Assembly (NCBI GenBank): GCA_964574935.1
Contig: CAZNOZ010000012.1
Coordinates: 4,930-68,929, forward strand
Direction of reading: 5' to 3'
Length of the DNA stretch: 64,000 nucleotides
From: JBBECE01 sp964574935
GTDB lineage: Bacteria; Pseudomonadota; Alphaproteobacteria; Rhizobiales; Devosiaceae
The first letter of the stretch is position 1. Each line of letters begins with the position of its first letter. The notes below the pieces were generated by a model, which was given only the letters and a program-made list of their open reading frames with translations, made no database searches and had not been told where the DNA came from. Positions 60,506 through 64,000 of this stretch are shown in pieces. The position numbers and the translations under genes are program-made.

Positions 60506-61852
60506 ATGGCCGGCCGCATTCAGCGTCCCTTCGAGGTGACGCATCGGGACGTGTGGGGCATCGCGCTGCCGGCGACACTGGCCTTCGTCACCGAGCCGTT
60601 GGCCGGGATCGTCGACATCACCGTCATCGGGCGCCTGGGAGACGCGACCCTTTTGGGCGGGCTCGTGCTCGGGGCGCTGGCCATCGATTTCATCTTCGCG
60701 CTGTCGCAGTTCCTGCGCATGGGCACGGCGGGGCTGACCGCGCAGGCCATAGGCGCGCGGGAGGCCGATGACGGGCTGGCGCACCTGGTGCGCGCCGCCC
60801 TGCTCGGGGCCGGGATCGGGATGGCGCTGATCGTCCTGACGATGCCGCTCGGCGCGCTGGGGTCGTGGCTTCTGGCCCCGTCGGAAACGGTCGAGGGGCC
60901 GTACCGGGCGTATCTGAATGTGCGGATCTGGTCGGCACCGTTCGCGCTGATCAATTTCGCCCTGCTCGGCTGGTTCTACGGGCGGGCGGCGGCCACCACG
61001 GGCATGGCTTTGCAGATGCTGATCCATGGCGGCAACATCGTATTCTCGGTGCTGTTCGTGTACGGGTTCGGCTGGGGCGTGGAAGGGGTTGCGGCGGGTA
61101 CGGTTCTGGCCGAGATCATCGCGTCGGGGACCGGTCTTGCGCTGGTTGTGCGGCATTTCGGCGGCTTTGGCCGTTTGCGCGAGCTGGCGAGCGTCGAGCG
61201 CCTGTTCGACTGGTCCTCACTCAGGCGTCTGTTCGGGCTGAGCCGCGATCTGATGATCCGGTCGGCGGCGCTGATGACCGCCTTCGGCTGGTTCACGGCC
61301 CAGACCTCGCGGCTGGGCGAGGTGGTGCTGTCGGGCAATGAGGTGCTGTTGCACTTCACCATGGTGACCGCGTTCTTCCTCGACGGGCAGGCGCAATCGG
61401 CCGAAGCGCTTTGCGGGCGCGCGGTCGGGGCGAACTACCGCCCCGCCTTCGTGCGGGCAATGCGGCTGTCCATGGGGTGGGGTTTGGCGATCGGGCTGGG
61501 GCTCTTTTTCTTCTGGGCGCTGTCCGGGCCGTGGCTGATTGACTTCATGACCACATCGGAACCGGTGCGGGCGGAGGCGAAGACCTATCTCGTGATTGCG
61601 GCGGGCACCGCGTTCACCGGGGTCGCACCGTTTGTCCTCGACGGAATCATGACCGGGGCGACGCTGAACACCGTCATCCGCAACGGCATGGTGGCCTCGC
61701 TCGCCATCTGCCTCGCCTCGGCAATTGTGCTGCAGCCGCTGTTCGGGGTGTGGGGGTTGTGGGCCTCGATCCACGCGTTCTTCATCGCACGCGGCGTGAT
61801 CTTCTCGCTGGCGGTGCGGCGGCAGATGCCGGTTCTGTTTCCGGTGGGCTAG
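60506..61852 (+). CDS. MATE-family efflux transporter (DinF-like)
   Basis: 448 residues with twelve predicted helices in two halves. The start LPATLAFVTEPLAGIVDITV and AQAIGAREADDG match the DinF branch, which exports drugs or other toxic compounds by Na or H antiport. It ends with a 4-bp overlap with the convergent pyrD. Confidence 0.91.
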   Translation: MAGRIQRPFEVTHRDVWGIALPATLAFVTEPLAGIVDITVIGRLGDATLLGGLVLGALAIDFIFALSQFLRMGTAGLTAQAIGAREADDGLAHLVRAALLGAGIGMALIVLTMPLGALGSWLLAPSETVEGPYRAYLNVRIWSAPFALINFALLGWFYGRAAATTGMALQMLIHGGNIVFSVLFVYGFGWGVEGVAAGTVLAEIIASGTGLALVVRHFGGFGRLRELASVERLFDWSSLRRLFGLSRDLMIRSAALMTAFGWFTAQTSRLGEVVLSGNEVLLHFTMVTAFFLDGQAQSAEALCGRAVGANYRPAFVRAMRLSMGWGLAIGLGLFFFWALSGPWLIDFMTTSEPVRAEAKTYLVIAAGTAFTGVAPFVLDGIMTGATLNTVIRNGMVASLAICLASAIVLQPLFGVWGLWASIHAFFIARGVIFSLAVRRQMPVLFPVG

Positions 61853-62928
61853 ATTTCCGCCTTGCCGCTGGCCCAATCGTCGACCGCGGTGCCGGTCAAC
61901 CCGGCGCTGGTCTCGACCTCGGCGTCGCGCACCGCGCGCACCAGCCCGGACTTGATCTCGCCAATCAGCTCCATGCCGTGAAAGACCAGGGCCGTGTAAA
62001 GCTGCAGAGCGTTGGCACCCGCGGCCAGCTTGGCTAGGGCGGAGCGGGCCGAATAGATGCCGCCGACCCCGATGATCGGCATTTCATCGCCAACGCGCAG
62101 ACGCATCTGGGCCAGGCGCCGGGTGGCGAGATTAAACAGCGGCCTGCCCGAAAGGCCGCCGGTTTCGTTGGCGTTCTTGTGCCCGGCAACCCCCGGCCGC
62201 GACACCGTCGTGTTGGAGACCACCAGCCCGTCGAGATCGAAGCCGGCCATGACGCCGGCGATCGCGTCCATTTCGGTCTCCTCGAGGTCCGGGGCGAGCT
62301 TGAGAAAGACCGGCACCCGCGTCGCGGCCCGGGCGCGCTCGGCGAGCACCTCCCCGAGCAGGCGCTTGAGGGCTTCGGCGGCCTGCAGGTCGCGCAGCCC
62401 GGGGGTGTTCGGCGAAGAGATGTTGACCGTCAGATAGTCGGCGAGCGGAGCGAAGCGTCTGACGCCCGCGACATAGTCGGCGACGAAGTCGTCGCTTGCG
62501 GCGTTGGCGCCGAGATTGACCCCGATGGTGGCGCCCGTGCGGTGACCGTGCAGGCGTTCGGCGACGGCTTGGTGTCCGGCGCTGTTGAAGCCCAGCCGGT
62601 TGATGACCGCCTCGGCGGATTCGAGCCGGAAGACCCGCGGCCTGGGATTGCCCGGTTGCGGGCGGGGGGTGACGGTTCCGGCCTCGACGAAGCCGAATCC
62701 GATCTCGCACAACGCCGCCGCGACTTCGGCGTCCTTGTCGAATCCGGCGGCCATACCGAGCGGGTTGGGCACGGAAAGCCCGGCGAATTCGGTTGCCAGG
62801 GCAGGCGGATCGCGCCCCTCCGGCGCCGGCACCGCGCCAAGGCGGAGTGCAGCGATGGTCGCCCGGTGCGCCATCTCCGGGTGCATCGACAAGAGCATTT
62901 CCCGGGTCAGGCGCTGGGCGCCCGCCAT
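61849..62928 (-). CDS. pyrD: Dihydroorotate dehydrogenase (quinone), class 2
   Basis: Oxidises dihydroorotate to orotate, giving electrons to the quinone pool; pyrimidine synthesis. 359 residues. MHPEMAHR near the N-terminus belongs to the class-2 membrane-associating segment. Motifs: NPLGMAAGFDKDA, FVEAGTVTPRPQPGNPRPR, NRLGFNS, VNISSPNTPGLRDLQ with the catalytic Ser, and VGVGGIYS-type FMN phosphate binding. The start at ATG 62928 is uncertain since the frame is open upstream; TTG 62958 is an option. Confidence 0.94.
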   Translation of the reverse strand: MAGAQRLTREMLLSMHPEMAHRATIAALRLGAVPAPEGRDPPALATEFAGLSVPNPLGMAAGFDKDAEVAAALCEIGFGFVEAGTVTPRPQPGNPRPRVFRLESAEAVINRLGFNSAGHQAVAERLHGHRTGATIGVNLGANAASDDFVADYVAGVRRFAPLADYLTVNISSPNTPGLRDLQAAEALKRLLGEVLAERARAATRVPVFLKLAPDLEETEMDAIAGVMAGFDLDGLVVSNTTVSRPGVAGHKNANETGGLSGRPLFNLATRRLAQMRLRVGDEMPIIGVGGIYSARSALAKLAAGANALQLYTALVFHGMELIGEIKSGLVRAVRDAEVETSAGLTGTAVDDWASGKAEI

Positions 62929-63260
62929 GCGCAACAACGGCGAAAAGGCCTCGAGCAACCTCAACGGGCGCCCGCCGGCGAACAGCCCGCCGCCCGGCCA
63001 GCGCCCGGGCGCCCTCCCGGTCGGGCGGGGGAGGCCGAAGGTGCGGATCGGGAACTGACGGAGGTTCGGCGCATTCGAACGGCTCGCTCGGCGGCCCCCA
63101 TCATAACGACGCGGCCGGCGGCCCCCCAAGCGGTGTTTCGGTTCACAGGGAGGTGATCGGGCACCTCATTGCACTTTACACGGCGGTTAACGACAGGTAA
63201 AAGTGATGGGACAATTGTCCGAGAAAGAGAATTATTTCCTTCCCGGTTTGGGAGCGCGGT
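62929..63260. other. Gap between pyrD and the S24 repressor gene
   Basis: 332 bp between divergent genes. The first 150 bases are GC-rich and could belong to a longer pyrD frame. The last 90 bases hold the repressor promoter and operator. No other gene is seen. Confidence 0.5.
63175..63220 (+). promoter_or_regulatory. Promoter and palindromic operator of the S24 repressor gene
   Basis: A possible promoter TTTACA (63175-63180), 17 bases, TAAAAG (63198-63203). Right after it is a perfect palindrome GGACAATTGTCC (63209-63220) at the expected start of transcription. Suits autorepression by the adjacent protein. Confidence 0.55.
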
Positions 63261-63884
63261 ATGGTCTCGCACCGCCAGATCTGGGACGCAATCGATAGGC
63301 TGGCCTGGCGGCGCGGCATATCGAAGTCGGCTTTGGCACGCCGGGCCGGCCTTGATCCGACGGCGTTCAATCCTTCCAAACGGGTCAGCAAAGACGGTCG
63401 TCCCAGGTGGCCTTCGACGGAGTCGATCGCCAAGGTGCTGGAGGCGACCGGAGCCGACTTCGAAGAATTCATGGTGGATGGGGGCAGTCAGCCGCGGGCC
63501 CGATCGGTGCCGCTTCTCGGGCTGGCGCGGGCAGGTTCGGGAGGATATTTCGATTCCAGCGGATTTCCCGTCGGCGAAGGGTGGGATCGGGTGGAACTGC
63601 CCAATGGCGGCGAGAGCGGCACATATGCCCTCGAGGTCGCGGGGGATTCGATGCTGCCGCTCTATCGTGACGGCGACATACTGATCGTTTCGCCCGCCGA
63701 TCGGGCGCGGCGAGGCGACCGCGTTGTCGTCAAGACCACCGACGGCGAAGTGATGGCGAAGGTCTTGCACCGTCAGACCGCAGACACGCTTGAGTTGCAT
63801 TCGCTCAATCCCGAACATTCCCCCCGCTCGCTGCAGCGCGACCAGGTGGAGTGGATCGCCCGCATCCTGTGGGCCAGCCAGTAG
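63261..63884 (+). CDS. LexA-like repressor: HTH plus S24 self-cleaving peptidase domain
   Basis: 207 residues. N-terminal HTH (about 5-60, ISKSALARRAGLDPTAFNPS), then an S24 peptidase domain with the catalytic serine in GDSMLPLYRDGD and the lysine in GEVMAKVLHR. The wide family covers LexA and phage CI; this one is of a chromosomal type common in alphaproteobacteria, and no phage genes are near. Could cleave itself under stress and release its targets. Confidence 0.88.
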   Translation: MVSHRQIWDAIDRLAWRRGISKSALARRAGLDPTAFNPSKRVSKDGRPRWPSTESIAKVLEATGADFEEFMVDGGSQPRARSVPLLGLARAGSGGYFDSSGFPVGEGWDRVELPNGGESGTYALEVAGDSMLPLYRDGDILIVSPADRARRGDRVVVKTTDGEVMAKVLHRQTADTLELHSLNPEHSPRSLQRDQVEWIARILWASQ

Positions 63885-63930
63885 GCGCCCAGGGCCTTTA
63901 CTCACAAAGGGCTTCGGGCCCCCGGGTCTG

Positions 63931-63945
63931 GCCGAAGGCCAGCCG
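63931..63945. terminator. Short hairpin after the S24 repressor gene
   Basis: CTGGCC and GGCCAG around a GAA loop, close behind a GGGCTTCGGGCCC stem. No T-run follows. The last 115 bases of the window show no gene. Confidence 0.4.
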
Positions 63946-64000
63946 GAGGACAGGCTCTGCGCGAGCCGGATTTCGGTCCTGAACAGGCGCGGACCGCGCC

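Noticed and set aside
63261..63884. S24 repressor as a prophage marker
   Set aside because: No integrase, terminase, capsid or attachment repeat is near; neighbours are core genes.

Overview
The window is high-GC chromosomal DNA from an alphaproteobacterium, most likely of the order Hyphomicrobiales (Rhizobiales). The main reasons are the block murA / DUF2948 / hisD / UPF0262-phosphatase / infA / maf / yacG, 5-aminolevulinate synthase (the ALAS route to haem), a PodJ-like polar protein, a yejABEF peptide importer, and a GguC-type sugar-acid protein. There is no rRNA, CRISPR array, insertion sequence or prophage. Three runs of exactly 100 N (24533-24632, 39924-40023, 41879-41978) are assembly joins of unknown true size.

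Region 1 (1-12.6 kb) looks like a sugar or plant-glycan utilisation locus. It holds a GH95 alpha-L-fucosidase (cut by the left edge), a CUT1-type importer without its own ATPase gene, and a divergently regulated CUT2-type importer operon that also encodes a zinc alcohol dehydrogenase and an HSL-family esterase. A GntR regulator with two winged-helix domains lies beside the CUT2 operon. A LacI-type regulator then leads into region 2.

Region 2 (11.6-20.1 kb) is gluconeogenesis and C2 metabolism: pckA with two CG-centred palindromes at its promoter, aceA preceded by a translationally coupled small gene, a divergent ScfR/RamB-like regulator, then a zinc dehydrogenase plus KduD-like dehydrogenase pair.

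Region 3 (20.3-26.4 kb) is housekeeping: tRNA-Phe and the murA-to-yacG run on the minus strand, with a natural fusion of UPF0262 to a low-molecular-weight tyrosine phosphatase, then tRNA-Thr. Region 4 (26.5-38.0 kb) has yejB-yejE-yejF-yejA, a truncated MurF-like ligase with a Cys4 tail, an XylB-like SDR with a GguC protein, an EamA exporter and an MscS channel.

Region 5 (38.1-44.1 kb) is the most unusual part. A minus-strand run of five genes encodes two paralogous sulfotransferase-like proteins followed by three paralogous condensation/WS-DGAT-like acyltransferases carrying SHxxxEG in place of HHxxxDG. It resembles in logic, not in sequence, the sulfotransferase plus PapA acyltransferase pairs of mycobacterial sulfolipid synthesis, and could make an acylated, sulfated metabolite.

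Region 6 (44.3-64 kb) is mixed core functions: hemA, a CDF metal exporter, a FixJ-like regulator with a degenerate receiver, mscL, a PodJ-like protein, TauE/TIGR02186/DUF3429, the DNA-repair pair lhr-pdeM, a FrcK-like kinase, endonuclease V, a CPBP protease, a YdfG-like SDR, a MATE exporter, pyrD and a LexA-like S24 repressor with its own palindromic operator.
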